This document shows, piece by piece, positions 24,801-34,040 of a stretch of DNA of 64,000 nt. Position 1 is the first letter of the stretch. Each line of letters starts with the position of its first letter. Location: NCBI RefSeq assembly GCF_026914265.1, contig NC_069126.1, forward strand, positions 24,405,473-24,469,472, in the 5' to 3' direction. Made by a program: the position numbers and the translations under genes. A model generated the notes under the pieces. That model saw only the letters and a list, made by a program, of their open reading frames with translations, did no database searches and was not told the origin of the DNA. This DNA comes from Mya arenaria (Eukaryota > Mollusca > Bivalvia > Myida > Myidae).

Positions 24801-27800
24801 TAGCATGGTTAAATTATTGGATCTACTTATCTGAGGTGGGAGAAAAGAATTTCTAGCATGGTTAAATTATTGGATCTACTTATCTGAGGTGGGAGAAAAA
24901 TATATCTTCTTAACATTACTCCACCAATTATGTTTGCCGTTGTGTTGATTGTGCCAACGTATGCATCAGGGTTTCAGACAATAATTATAGAAAACTCTGA
25001 AAAATTCATTTTTTTCTGACTCATCATGAAGGAACATGTCAATGACATGTAACACATAACCTTTTCAATTACCTACTTTCCGTATAAGATTATGCACCAC
25101 CATTTTTTTCCAATATTAAAACAAGTTTATATATCAAATCATACAGATAAAGTCGATATGCATTGTTATCAATTGTGAAACGGTGATTTATCCGCCTAAC
25201 CATTCCGTAGATAGCCTATTCCTAGATTTTGTAAACATACCTTAGTGTAAAACAGTATGATCGCTTTTCTACAACAATATGTAGAATTTCCTCAAAACAA
25301 ACCTAGAAGTGTCAAATGCATAAATGCAACAATCGCTTTGTCTCAATCCCTGTGTAATTTTTGATTCCTCGTTAATTTAAGCTCAGTTTTCCAAACACCT
25401 TGCAAAATACGAGAGCGTTTCACACACTCACTTCTTTAAAAGTTTTAGCCAAAGCGCTGTCATTTTCAGCAGTGGTTATCTCTTTCGATCAATTGTAAAT
25501 CCATGTAAATTTGTCGTGCTCCGTGTCTTGCTGCACTTCCCGCTTCATTGCACAGTCCATCCTTTTAGGGAGCCGTGTTGTCTGTACATCTAGCATGTGA
25601 TGAGTGTACAAATGTATTTCTTTTAATTTACTGGGTATATCTGTCCAGTAGATTTAGAATTGAACAATAAGCAAAAACTGCGAAAGGTACATGCGTCGTT
25701 AGCGACGAGGTGCATCAGTAAGTAAAATTTCATGCGTTGTACACAACGATATTAATTTTGTGTAAGCTTTTGACAGTTTTCTTGTTTTGCAATTGTTTCA
25801 TCTGTCGTCTCGTCCCTTTAAGCGTACTTTTATGATTTTGACTCTGAGACATTAATTTCAAAATCTAAGGGAAAACAACTTATTATGTTTCCCAATGCTT
25901 TGTGAAATATTCATATAATATTTTATTTCAGAGTTCAGCTATATTTTTAGAAACCCCCGCTAAACCTTAAGAAAAATTCTGGGTGCTGTCCATCTGTCCT
26001 TCCATAATTCACATTCTTCTTGTTGGAGCCATATCTTGGTAGGGTTCGGCCAGATAATATTTAAAAGTGGTCAAAATGTTTTCCTATCAAATCTACACCG
26101 CCTGTAAAAGTGGTTTTCGTGGGGTCAAATCTTTGTAACAAAGAAGAGACATTATATTTAGTCCAATATTAATCAATATTATTCAGAATATTTCCCTTGA
26201 TGAACTCAAGGAAATGTTTAAAATTGGGTCACATGTGATCAAAGATAAGATCACGAAGCTGAATCTAAGATTTTTTGTCTAGAACCATGTCTTTGTAGGG
26301 GTTGGTTAGATTATGTTTAGATTTTGTTAAGTCAGAATGTTCCCATTGATCACCTCTCAACCACATGTAAAGGTTGATCTCATGGGGTCATAAACAATGC
26401 CACAAGGTCGTATATTGGAAAAATAGTTTTAACACACTCTTTAGGAGTTGAATTTAGTCCATCACATATGAAACCTTATCAAAATATTTTCTTTGATAAA
26501 ATCATTGATAAATTTAAAAGTGGGTCATATGAAACTAGGTCATTAGGTCAAATTATTGAAAATTAATCATGTCCGCAATCACATAGTGGTATTGACTGGT
26601 AAGACTTTGTTCAAACTGTGGTCAGAATGTTCACCTTGTCTTTAAAAGTGGTTCAAATGGGGTCATACGGTCAAATGTTAGAGAAATCTTGAGAACAATC
26701 AAAGGCAATACATCCGCTTCATAAAACTTAATCAAAATATTAACCTCTATCGAATCTTTGATTAGTTTCAAACTTAATAACATGTGGTGTGCCAAATGTA
26801 AGAAAATTATTGTGGACACACTAGAAGCTATATTTTTGCAATATTTCTTGTCCAATCTTTATGAACCTTAATCAGAATGTTTGCCTTCATAATATAGAGT
26901 AAAACCACTATGTTACAACATGTATGTGAGATCTATATGCTACACTACATACAATATCCATTAATTTCAAATAATTGTAAACAAGCTATTATCTCATATC
27001 AAAGTTTCAAAAGTCCATCACTCTATAAGGTTAAATCAACTACATGTTTTGCTTGGACTATTTCACCTACACTTGATTTCCATTCCATCTACTTTACCTA
27101 ATCAGGCAGAGAATGTAAATTAACAAATTTGATTGTTTCCATGTTAATCGCAGTTGAGAACTTAAAGAGCCCTTATTAAAACAAAAAATAATTTACATTT
27201 CGTCTACATGTTTAAAACATCAATTAAGCACCATGATAACCAATTGTTTTTAGGAAATAAACGAGCTAACTGGGAAGGTATCGGTAACTGGCACATTGGA
27301 ATTAATATGGAAAGACGAGGAGCTTGTCTGGAAACCGGATGATTACAACTACATTTATTCAATAATGGTTCCCATCTCCGAGGTTTGGTACCCGCCCCTG
27401 TTCATTGGCAACCCGGATACCACCGCAACAGCTTTTAAAGTTGAGGACAGGAGCTATGTTCGGCTTTCGTCAGACGGCACAATCTCGTTCTATCCTTCCG
27501 GTGTATATTCAGTCAATAGTCCGCTGGATTCGAAATATTACCCCTATGATAAGCAGGTTGGTCATTTTAGATTTTGAAGCGAGTGAAAGTTAATTCATTG
27601 TAATTCAAATGTAAATAAATGTTAAACAAATTTGTCCTACTTTTTGAAATGCAAATGATTGTAATAACATTGATTAATAAAAAGAATGAAACGAAACCAA
27701 TTCTAAAAATGTATATTTATTTTACTTGTTTTCAGACGTTCGGCATTCAATTTCTTGTCCCAGGTTTCATAAACACAGAAGTAAACCTCATTGAAGGAAC

Positions 27801-28488
27801 TGTAACGTATATCGCATCGTCGTTCGAAGGAGACGGCGGATGGTCCCTGTTAAATCTGACAAGAGCGGTGACACTAGTCAGCCAATATACATCAGCAGCT
27901 ACATTCACTGTCAGCTTAGAGAGAAAGTCGACGTTTATGGTTGTAAACATCATTCTGCCAATATTGTTTCTGGCTGTAATCAACCTGCTAGTGTTTGTAC
28001 TGCCGCCCGATGCCGGGGAACGGGTATCATACTCCGTGACTCTACTCCTGTCGTTAGCAGTGTTTGTGACATTGCTTGGAGATAACCTGCCGAAAACGTC
28101 AGACCCGCTCCCCGTGCTTAGCTATTATCTGTTAGCAACCCTGACCCTCAGCACGCTCATGTGTGTTATGGCCATCCTGAATCTTTCAATATACCATAAA
28201 AATGAGCAATCTCGACCACCAAAGTGCATTTCAGTCGTAGCTGGTGCAGTACTTTGCCGAAATACATTTCTCAAGTCTCAGAAAGTTGAAGACATTGCCG
28301 AAACCGACATTAAACCGACAATGGAGAAACAAGGTGCAGAAATGAAGGTAGCAATCGAAGACAACAAGGAAGTAACGCTCAGCTGGAAGGATGTTAGTTA
28401 CGCTGTTGATATTATGTGCTTAGTGGCATTTATAATTGTTATGTTTGTTATCAATATCTACTACCTTGTACAGTTAACATCACAATAG
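452..28488 (+). CDS. Cys-loop ligand-gated ion channel subunit, nAChR-like, 3 exons, 416 aa
   Basis: Exons are 452-646, 27254-27556 and 27736-28488, all joined in phase 0 with GT-AG borders. The 65, 101 and 250 residues make one 416-residue subunit of a pentameric channel in the plasma membrane. Residues 1-22 look like a signal peptide. The extracellular domain has the family signatures WKDEELVWKPDDY and the YYPYDKQ end of the Cys-loop. Four membrane helices lie near residues 231-256, 260-283, 291-314 and 390-411. GERVS before helix 2 fits a cation-selective pore. The cytoplasmic loop is short, about 75 residues. Oddities: both Cys-loop cysteines are replaced (Ser154 and Phe168), and the vicinal Cys pair of loop C is missing, so it is unlikely to bind acetylcholine as a classical alpha subunit. 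Divergent subunits of this kind are known in molluscs. The start was chosen because it gives the signal peptide. Intron 1 is 26.6 kb and full of repeats. Confidence 0.9.
1010..1735 (+). repeat. Short tandem repeat of about 80 bp, split by a SINE
   Basis: The phrase TTAACTAATGACTATACCCG followed by TTCAGGACAACAGCATACAT recurs near 1018, 1100 and 1180. A last, more diverged unit resumes at 1666 after the SINE. The units differ by small changes. Confidence 0.6.
1194..1665 (+). mobile_element. tRNA-derived SINE with 9-bp target duplication
   Basis: The head, about 1199-1280, resembles a tRNA with an A box around TGGCCTTGTGGTTAAGG and a B box GGTACGATCCC. A long unrelated body follows and ends in an A-rich tail with repeated ACAAA-like motifs at about 1650-1665. 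AATGACTTT flanks it on both sides (1185-1193 and 1666-1674), which fits target-primed insertion. The 103-residue open frame inside is not a gene. Confidence 0.75.
1810..2070. mobile_element. MITE with TIR around TTTCTCGAAACTTCTTAAG
   Basis: Both ends carry an inverted repeat (GGCCCAAGTTTCTCGAAACT at the left, its near complement up to GGGGCC at the right). A second copy of the same family is at 19031-19286. There is no coding capacity. Confidence 0.7.
2071..2414. other. Unremarkable intron sequence
   Basis: I see no gene or repeat between the MITE and the left end of the large inverted-repeat element. The last bases, TAGG at 2411-2414, recur beyond the right end of that element. Confidence 0.5.
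2415..3790 (+). repeat. Left inverted arm: end segment, 138-bp array, 165-bp array
   Basis: The 138-bp units begin with GAGGTGTTGAAGCAG at 2615, 2753, 2891 and 3028, with a degenerate one at 3216. Each has a palindromic core TTGAAGCAGTGCTTCAA. From about 3404 an inner array follows, with units at about 3404, 3572 and 3736 that share GAAAATTTCTG and TTTTGCAATAAAATTACC. The short open frames across this array are by-products of a repeat length divisible by three. Confidence 0.8.
3860..4782. other. Element interior, no gene seen
   Basis: AT-rich sequence with stops in all frames. I recognise no repeat or coding exon in it. Confidence 0.4.
4783..5110. mobile_element. TTAA-flanked MITE, copy 1 (diverged)
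   Basis: It starts TTAATGCTGCACTCTCACAG and ends in GTGCAGCTTTAA, with TTAA at both borders. It shares its termini with the copies at 8564, 10553, 12102, 33559 and 61356. A TTAA target suggests a piggyBac- or Kolobok-mobilised family. This copy is the more diverged one inside the large element. Confidence 0.75.
5583..5801. mobile_element. MITE with TIR around CAATTGTAACCAC, copy 1
   Basis: The left end TGTCAATTGTAACCACC is mirrored at the right by GGTTACAATTGACTGGTGCA. The interior is GC-rich. The second copy, at 31041-31368, shares both ends and internal phrases such as GTGAATGCGGTGGTTTTGTC. Confidence 0.75.
6290..6840. repeat. Degenerate minisatellite of TTGGTTGCTAAGGAAG-like units
   Basis: Variants of ATTGGTTGCTAAGGAAGTC repeat many times with irregular spacing over 550 bp. 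No gene is supported. Confidence 0.55.
6841..8563. other. Element interior, no gene seen
   Basis: AT-rich. The open frames are all under 76 codons with no recognisable protein features and no coherent splice pattern. Confidence 0.4.
8564..8917. mobile_element. TTAA-flanked MITE, copy 2
   Basis: Ends TTAAAGCTGCACTCTCACAG and CTGTGAGAGTGCACCTTTAA form the inverted repeat. TTAA borders are present. The internal sequence aligns well with the copies at 10553 and 33559. Confidence 0.85.
9074..9823. mobile_element. Tc1/mariner-type (pogo-like) non-autonomous element, 750 bp, TA target
   Basis: It begins CAGTCGAAACTCGTTGG and ends in the inverse, GAGTTTCGACTG, with a TA on each side (9072-9073 and 9824-9825). 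The subterminal GGCTCGATAT motif is repeated inside both ends. It has no transposase frame. Related short copies lie at 33332, 35440 and 38161. Confidence 0.8.
9861..9985 (-). mobile_element. tRNA-derived SINE head, minus strand
   Basis: Read on the minus strand it has an A box TAGCTCAGTTGG and a B box GGTTCAAGCTCC at tRNA-like spacing. The rest of the fold is not intact enough for a real tRNA, so a SINE fragment is the better call. Confidence 0.6.
10010..10081. repeat. Perfect 25-bp palindrome arms
   Basis: CTTTACAATGTACATG on the left and its exact complement CATGTACATTGTAAAG on the right belong to perfect arms of about 25 bp, separated by a loop of about 22 bp. They could form a strong hairpin or be a tiny foldback element. 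Confidence 0.7.
10553..10916. mobile_element. TTAA-flanked MITE, copy 3
   Basis: Same termini and interior as the copy at 8564, with TTAA on both borders. A second, shortened copy directly follows and ends at about 11033 with GAGAGTGCAGCTTTAA. Confidence 0.85.
10917..11035. mobile_element. Truncated TTAA MITE next to copy 3
   Basis: Only the right-hand part is present, ending GTGAGAGTGCAGCTTTAA. The adjoining position suggests tandem insertion or unequal exchange. Confidence 0.6.
11648..11875 (-). mobile_element. tRNA-derived SINE, minus strand
   Basis: On the minus strand the head reads TAGCACAGTGGATA (A box) and then GGTTCCAACCC (B box). The other end has CTGGATCCGCTAGTG after a C/A homopolymer run. 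It is probably an old copy. Confidence 0.55.
12102..12415. mobile_element. TTAA-flanked MITE, copy 4
   Basis: Left end TTAAAGCTGCATTTTCACAG and right end CTGTGAGAGTGCAGCTTTAA. TTAA lies at both borders. Its interior is more diverged than copies 2 and 3. Confidence 0.75.
12617..12956. mobile_element. MITE with TIR around GGCCTAAAAAAATA
   Basis: The left end CTAGGGCCTAAAAAAATA is mirrored by TATTTTTTTTTAGGCCTAG at the right, followed inward by GTTCGGGTTACCCGA-like sequence. Two long poly-T runs lie inside. No coding. Confidence 0.65.
15592..16490 (+). repeat. Element with about five 178-bp internal tandem repeats
   Basis: The phrase CACACATAGGTTAATATCTC recurs at about 15680, 15855, 16035 and 16210, with a weaker one near 16330. 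The block begins AGCTCAACTTTTCGAAGAAT and ends GACAGCTCTTGTC. Similar blocks are widespread in bivalve genomes by my recollection. Non-coding. Confidence 0.65.
16491..17565. other. Element interior, no gene seen
   Basis: AT-rich with no long frame and no repeat I can name. Confidence 0.35.
17566..18632 (-). repeat. Element with six 150-160-bp internal repeats
   Basis: Units containing CTCTAACTTGAACATTTCTC recur near 17650, 17810, 17970, 18130, 18282 and 18430. The block begins TACGCCCATCTTACGATGG and ends in the inverse-like GATGGGCGTATT. The 141-codon minus-strand frame across it is a by-product of the repeat and has no protein features. Confidence 0.65.
19031..19286. mobile_element. MITE with TIR CTGGCCCCAATTTCTCGAAA
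   Basis: The first about 27 bp are mirrored at the right end (CGAGAAATTGGAGCCAG). It is the second copy of the family at 1810-2070 and is nested in the large element, so that element hosts later insertions. Confidence 0.75.
19900..21733 (-). repeat. Right inverted arm: inner 170-bp array, 138-bp array, end segment
   Basis: The inner units at about 19945, 20125, 20290 and 20455 carry TTTTACCCC and TTGCAA(T/A)A, the complement of the left inner array. Seven outer units carry GGTGTTGAAGCACTGC at 20621, 20819, 20956, 21093, 21231, 21369 and 21507, spaced 137-138 bp apart apart from the first. The end segment 21536-21733 matches the left end. The right arm has more units than the left. Confidence 0.8.
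21734..23690. other. Intron 1 sequence, no gene seen
   Basis: TAGG(A) at 21734-21738 repeats the left flank of the large element. After that the DNA is AT-rich; open frames are under 90 codons and unlike any family I know. Confidence 0.4.
23700..24785. repeat. Two tandem copies of a 542-bp element with a large hairpin
   Basis: The unit starts at 23700 and again at 24242 (CCATGGCCGAGAGTGTAA). Each has a strong palindrome in which GTTTTGCGGAAACGAGG faces its complement CCGAGTTTCCGCAAAAC. A CTCCCACCTCAGTTAAACA motif follows about 100 bp later, and the end of a unit leads directly into the next. A third copy lies at 38516-39610. Confidence 0.7.
24790..24900. repeat. 54-bp direct duplication
   Basis: A segment containing TCTAGCATGGTTAAATTATT and CTTATCTGAGGTGGGAGAAA occurs twice back to back. 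Its GAGGTGGGAG motif is the complement of the CTCCCACCTC motif of the neighbouring element. Confidence 0.65.
24901..25960. other. Intron 1 sequence, no gene seen
   Basis: No coding potential or repeat array recognised. A short hairpin GCGTCGTTAGCGACG lies near 25692. Confidence 0.35.
25961..26890. repeat. Degenerate internal-repeat element
   Basis: Phrases of the type GTCAGAATGTTC followed by AAAAGTGGGTCA and a GGTCAAAT motif recur at least six times with drift. It looks like an old element with internal tandem repeats, comparable to those at 15592 and 17566. Confidence 0.5.
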
Positions 28489-29658
28489 GCACCGAAATAG
28501 TTTTGCTTCGAACGACTTTTGTACGCAGCAGAAACGCTTTCTTATTTTATATAATTAGAATTGGCCTATTAAAGGATATTTAACGTTTTAAATGTCATTA
28601 TTTAAAATTAAGTTTGAATTTTCTACAAAATAGCGTTATCAAATTATTATTATTTAATCTCATTTAAAGGAAAAAAACAACATTAAGAATGATTTTCTTC
28701 AAGTCGATATGTCATTGGCCAAAACCGAATGATTCATATTTTGTATTGAAAGAGAAAGATAAAATGCAAAACGTTGGAAAACATATACATGTATAAATGC
28801 CTATAAATAGAATTAAGGCATTAAAGGAACTAGTTTTACCAATTTGAATATCTTAACCAAAATTTCGAGTTACAATAAGTTCACCATAAAAAGATAGACA
28901 ATTATTTATTTTCGAAATTGAAGAAGATATTGTAACAAAGTTGTAATACATAATGTGCCGTCCTTCTTTCGATCTAAAAATGGACAGTCGTCTGACAACA
29001 CCTATTTTTTGCTTCCTGCTATACCAGTGTGTGTATACCACGTGGTTATTGCGTGTACCTTGTAGTTATCTCTGATTTAAATCTTCATTTTAAGCAAACT
29101 ATTGCCTTCTGACATAACATATATGGCCTAATTTATTACATGGTATACAAACACAATGTATACACCACCTGGGCGCAGTGTGTTATTGAAATTATCACTA
29201 TTAATATGTGTAGTACGGTATACTTTACGACCTCGCTCAACAAATGTCATAAAAGCAAGACCAAATGTTACAGGACTATTTTCCGGTAAGAAACCATTGT
29301 TCGTTGTATGTAACCTCCATTGTTAGTTTCTTCCCTTTGTTATTAAACAGCCTTTAAAGACTTATGGGTATTTTTCTTCTTAGTCTCTTTGGTTAAAAAT
29401 AAGATAGCAGAAATATTAATACATCCTTAAATTCTTACTTATTCATGAGCTAAAGATGGATACCAGTATGCAGCATAATGTCAACCGTTAATGGTTTTGG
29501 AAAGCCTAAACTAAGAACTTATTGTCCATATTCAAAACTAAACTAGAATACAAATCTTAAAAATGTGTATAGTTAAATACGTTCCTTATGAATACTTTTG
29601 AATTCAGTGTTAAGATCAACAGTTTTAAACATGTATCATATAAATCGAACGTAAATAC
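28489..29658. other. Intergenic region between channel gene and convertase
   Basis: It holds the 3' flank of the channel gene and, on the minus strand, probably the missing last exon(s) of the convertase, which I cannot identify. At 29020-29155 it has a single arm of the GTGTATACCACGTG element described at 32085. Confidence 0.4.
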
Positions 29659-31040
29659 CTGATGTCTCCCCACACCTGCCGTCCACACATTCTAGGTCAC
29701 CGGAAAAGGAGCGGCACGGGGTGCTGTCGTCACAGTAGCCGTTTATCCGTCCGTCTATCAAGATACAGGGGTATGAAATTTACATTTAAATTTTGTAAAA
29801 TTCATTGAACTAAATAAAAGTAGAATGATTTTTTAAAACCTCTCATTCAAATTATTATTGTCTATTGAACACTGATAATGTATTGTAATGTACCAGATGC
29901 TAAAACTCGTTTTACGATATTATGACATGGTATGATATTGCACAGACAAAAATATCACTTCAAACCAATTTAATCGAAGATACAATAAACGTTCTGCTTA
30001 AAGATGCACTCTTACTCCCAAATAAGATTTTCCACAATAAATACAATTGTTTTAATATACCCAAAAGGATGAATAAATGTCGAAAACAATGGTTCTTACG
30101 AAGGATACCAGGTTAAATTTCAAAGGAAGGTTAAAAAAAACATGGGTTTTTCTACCTAGACTAAAGAAGATCACAAGTTAATCTTTTAGCATTCACCAAT
30201 CATTTAATATTTTTGCGTTTTCAGCTTTTAAATACACGGTTACAATTTTGTTATCAGTATTAAATATTTTCCATTATGCATTATTTAGTAAGTAGTTAAA
30301 GGTTCATCACCCAAATTCTATGTTTGTTATACATGTATATGTATTGAATAAGAGTGTCACTTTAAAGATCTCATAACGACCCATAGAAAGTCACTTTCTG
30401 ACGACCTGTCTGTCAGTCAAACAGAGTCATTCTTTCTTATCGTTGATATCTTGGTGTGAGAGAGCATAAACATCTCTGAAGAAGACATTAAGACAAAAAA
30501 TAGCGAATAGAAAATGTGAACAATATTAGAAAGTATAATGTGTTACCTTGGTAACAATATGTGCTGTAAATATGGAAGCCTGTCGAGCAGCTGACGCAGA
30601 CGTTGTCCGGATTTGAGCACGCAGCTTTCGAATAACCGGAACAGGATTACATGCGCCACCTAGCGACCCGGCTGAAATTAAAGGGAGCAATAGTTTCAAT
30701 AAAGACATTTTTTTAACTTAAATTGGTATTCAATATTGGTCTTCATTGAATCTATGAACGATGTAGCTAATCAGATTACTCAATATAAGTAAACGGACCT
30801 TTAAAGTGAATGATGTATGACCATAAGAGTTAAGTCGTTTATTTAATTCCAGCTCCTATATGTGTGTTAGGTCGATTTAAGAGACAGCGAAAATCTGACT
30901 AAATTACTAGGTACCGAGTAGCTAGCGCTTGTAACATTTCGTTAAAACGTGCCCCTGATGGTGTTTGAACCACATCTTAGTTGCTGTGTTTTTCATACTT
31001 CATAAGTCGAAAAATGAGCAGAACTCAACAAGGGGTCATT

Positions 31041-31368
31041 ATGCACCAGTCAATTGTAACCACGCCCCCAGGTCCGAGGGTATACCGGGGATAGCCGGGG
31101 AAATGGGCCGTGTTTTTACCTTCCAGGTGGCCCAGCAGTGCCGGGTGAATGCGGTGGTTTTGTCCTCGAACCAAAAACAGCGGGGAATGAGCCTTACCTA
31201 GAGTCCCTTGGGTGCAGGGGCATTTGTCGGGGATTTTACCAGCAGTTCGTTCCCGCAGGGTGGGGATTTTACCCGGGGTAATGGCTAGACCGAAAGTCAA
31301 AGTCCCCGCTATTCCCCGGACCCCGGACCTGGGAGGGGGGGGGGGGCGAGGTTACAATTGACTGGTAC
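31041..31368. mobile_element. MITE with TIR around CAATTGTAACCAC, copy 2
   Basis: Starts ATGCACCAGTCAATTGTAAC and ends GTTACAATTGACTGGTACAG. The ends flank a GC-rich interior ending in a run of G. It lies in the intron between convertase exons 9 and 10. Confidence 0.8.
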
Positions 31369-32084
31369 AGTATCTTGAGGCTAGTTTGCATGTTAAAATC
31401 ATTTTGATTTGCTAATAGTATTTTTAAATTAATATTGACCTATCAACAAACAGTTTGGGTAATATTTTACCAAACAAGAAGTTAACCAGTTATTTACAAG
31501 TGGCTACAGCACGCGATTAGCATTAATTAGGTCATACCACTTGGTGCTCCTGCGGTCGGGTCTGTGACGGTGCCGTACACAGTCAGCTGCCCGGAATACA
31601 GCTTCATGTTCCCTGAAATACGATTGCATACATACATATCATTTATTCAACATTAAATGTTACAACATTCATATCCATGAGACATAACATATGACATAAA
31701 TCATATACAAAACATCGTGAAGAGCAAATACATGGTCAATAGAGAAGTAGATTATTTAGTATCAAAAATATTCTTCACATTATTAAGTTTTCGATCGTAA
31801 CAAAAATGTGTGAAACCAAAATTAACAAACACTTTGCACAGTTTCTTGCTGTCTGATGATAAAAGTGTAATGAACTTTTGCTGTGTTGGCCATTGGCAAA
31901 ATATGTGTTGAAGTATTCTTTGCAAGGTTGCTCGTTAATATGATCGTTTCATATGATTTATTTAATATGTTTTGCATTTTGGCTATAGATTATATGTCAT
32001 TTAATGCTGAATAAACGTTTTGTTATGTTATGTTATAAACAAATGTTAAAAGGAAGTAAAAAAAATGAACATTCACTGTAACAG

Positions 32085-32745
32085 TATGTGTATACCACGT
32101 GATAAATTACGTCATATATGCTACACCAGAAGGCAACATTTTGCTTAAAATGAAGACTTAAATCAAATATAATTTTTCTTTTACAAAACCATTTTAATTA
32201 AAACAAGAATGCACTTAAAGAGCCCCGCCTTCGTTTTATTACCGGAGTTTGATAACTTCATAAGGTGTGTATACCACGTGATATATTGCGTCATAAATGC
32301 TACGTCGGAAGGCAATATTTTGCTTCGGATTATGACTTTAAACAAAGATAACTTCACTATCTCTTTATCATTTCAAATGAAACATAGCGCAGTCTACATC
32401 GCTTACGGAGGCCCGCCTTCGGTCTTTTACCAGAGTTTGATTGAGAGTTTAGTTTTCATAAACACTTCGACAAACCTTTTCACAATACGGCCGTTTGACG
32501 GAGCACTGTCAAAACAATATTTTGGAAAAAGGTTTGTCGAAGTGTTTGATGAAACTAATCACCTTATCAAACCTCTGTAATAACACGAAGGCGAGGCTCT
32601 GTAAGCGGCATAGACTGCCCTTTGTTTTATTTAAATTGGTGTAGGTAATAAAAAGTTGTCTTTGATTTAAATCTTTATTTTAGGAAAAATGTTGCCTTCC
32701 GACGTAGCATTTAGGACGTAATTTATCACATGGTATACACACACT
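32085..32745. mobile_element. Foldback MITE with GTGTATACCACGTG ends and nested arms
   Basis: Bases 32262-32745 form one long imperfect palindrome of about 480 bp. Its arms start GTGTGTATACCACGTGATA and include TGCTACGTCGGAAGGCAA. A further direct copy of the left arm precedes it at 32085-32255. The innermost part has AACACTTCGACAAACCTTTT facing its complement. The 123-codon plus-strand frame inside it is an artefact. It lies in the convertase intron between exons 8 and 9. Confidence 0.75.
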
Positions 32746-33331
32746 GTTCCCTATTTGTTTGGAAATGAAATCGAAACCCTAGTTAAAAAGTGAAAATTCC
32801 ATTATCTTAATATCATTAAAACGAACAGAAACTAAAATAGCAATTTGCAAATAAAAACTGACAACAAAGTAACAATTTGGAACTTTCTTTAAGATATAGA
32901 CATGTCCCAAACCGATTTCCATACTCTTCGGATTACTTTATTATAAGGCTTAAGGACTTACAACCAGCGTTATATGTGGCGTTAAGGGCTAAAGTCCAGT
33001 CCCCTACCGGATCTTCCTCCCACAGGTGAACGGTCATAAACTGATGGTTCGTCTCTTCCTCCGCATAGTCCCAGTACCGCGCGCTAAAATATACATGTTA
33101 ACAATTCTATGACTTTTGTACATCTTACGTAACTGACATTGGGTAGATTATCTCGAACATTGTTAACGGTAACAACCTATCGTAAACGTCATCGTTGTTT
33201 ACTTTCAAATCTTTGCTATTCTTGAAGTATATTGGATAATATTGTGTTCTGCACAATTTCTATAACGATTTGAGACAATAGCCGTTGTTTATATTCAAGT
33301 AAAATATCACAGTATCAAACAATTCACGCTA

Positions 33332-33505
33332 CAGTCGAACCCCGTTGGCTCGAACTCGCTTGGCTCGATTGTCCCGTTGGCTCGAACTGGATGTATATAA
33401 CCGATTCTTTACTATTGAATGTATGAATTCACGCTTGGCTCGATATTTCCGAGGCTCGAGGTATTTTCCCAGTCCCTGTGAGATCGAGTCAAAGGGGTTC
33501 GACCG
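33332..33505. mobile_element. Short Tc1/mariner-type MITE, TA target
   Basis: CAGTCGAACCCCGTTGG at the left faces GGGGTTCGACCG at the right, with TA on both sides. It is the same family as the 750-bp copy at 9074. Confidence 0.8.
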
Positions 33506-33558
33506 TATAATGTAGTTAATCACTATTGTACTCTTTGATACCGAAACTGCAGAAAAAT

Positions 33559-33931
33559 ACAGCTGCACTCTCACAGATATACCCGATTTGCAACTTTTTT
33601 TATTTTTTGCCTTGGAAAGAGGAAAATTTTGCGTAAATATCTGCAAACCAATGATATAAGATTGCTGACAAAAATCAGATCGTAGATTTTCATAATTCCG
33701 TTCGAAAATTAATGTTTTAGTGCTTAAACCGTTACTAACGGTTTAAGAAAAACGCACAAAACATCAATTTTTTAACTTAAATATAAAAATCTGCGATCTA
33801 ATTTCATTGTAATTTCATTGTCAGCTGTCTTATATAATTGGTTTCCTTGTATTTTCGCAAAAATTGGCTCGTTCTAAGACAAAAAATAAAAATGTTGTCA
33901 AAACGTTCAATCTGTGAGAGTGCAGCTTTAA
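33559..33931. mobile_element. TTAA-family MITE, copy 5
   Basis: It runs from AGCTGCACTCTCACAGATA to GTGAGAGTGCAGCTTTAA. The left border lacks a clear TTAA. Interior strongly similar to the copies at 8564 and 10553. Confidence 0.8.
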
Positions 33932-33939
33932 AGTATAAA

Positions 33940-34040
33940 ACAATGTTCTGTTTTTGTGGGATGCGAACCCACGCCGGTACAGTCAAGGAAAAATTAGAAA
34001 ACCGACAACAAAACCTCACGCCCACAGGGACACAAACATA
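33940..34040 (-). mobile_element. Possible tRNA-related SINE fragment, minus strand
   Basis: On the minus strand GTGGGTTCGCATCCCAC looks like a tRNA T arm and B box. The A box region is not convincing, so I call a fragment only. Confidence 0.4.

Noticed and set aside
32209-32580. 123-codon plus-strand open frame
   Set aside because: It lies wholly in the arms of a palindromic MITE and shows no protein features.
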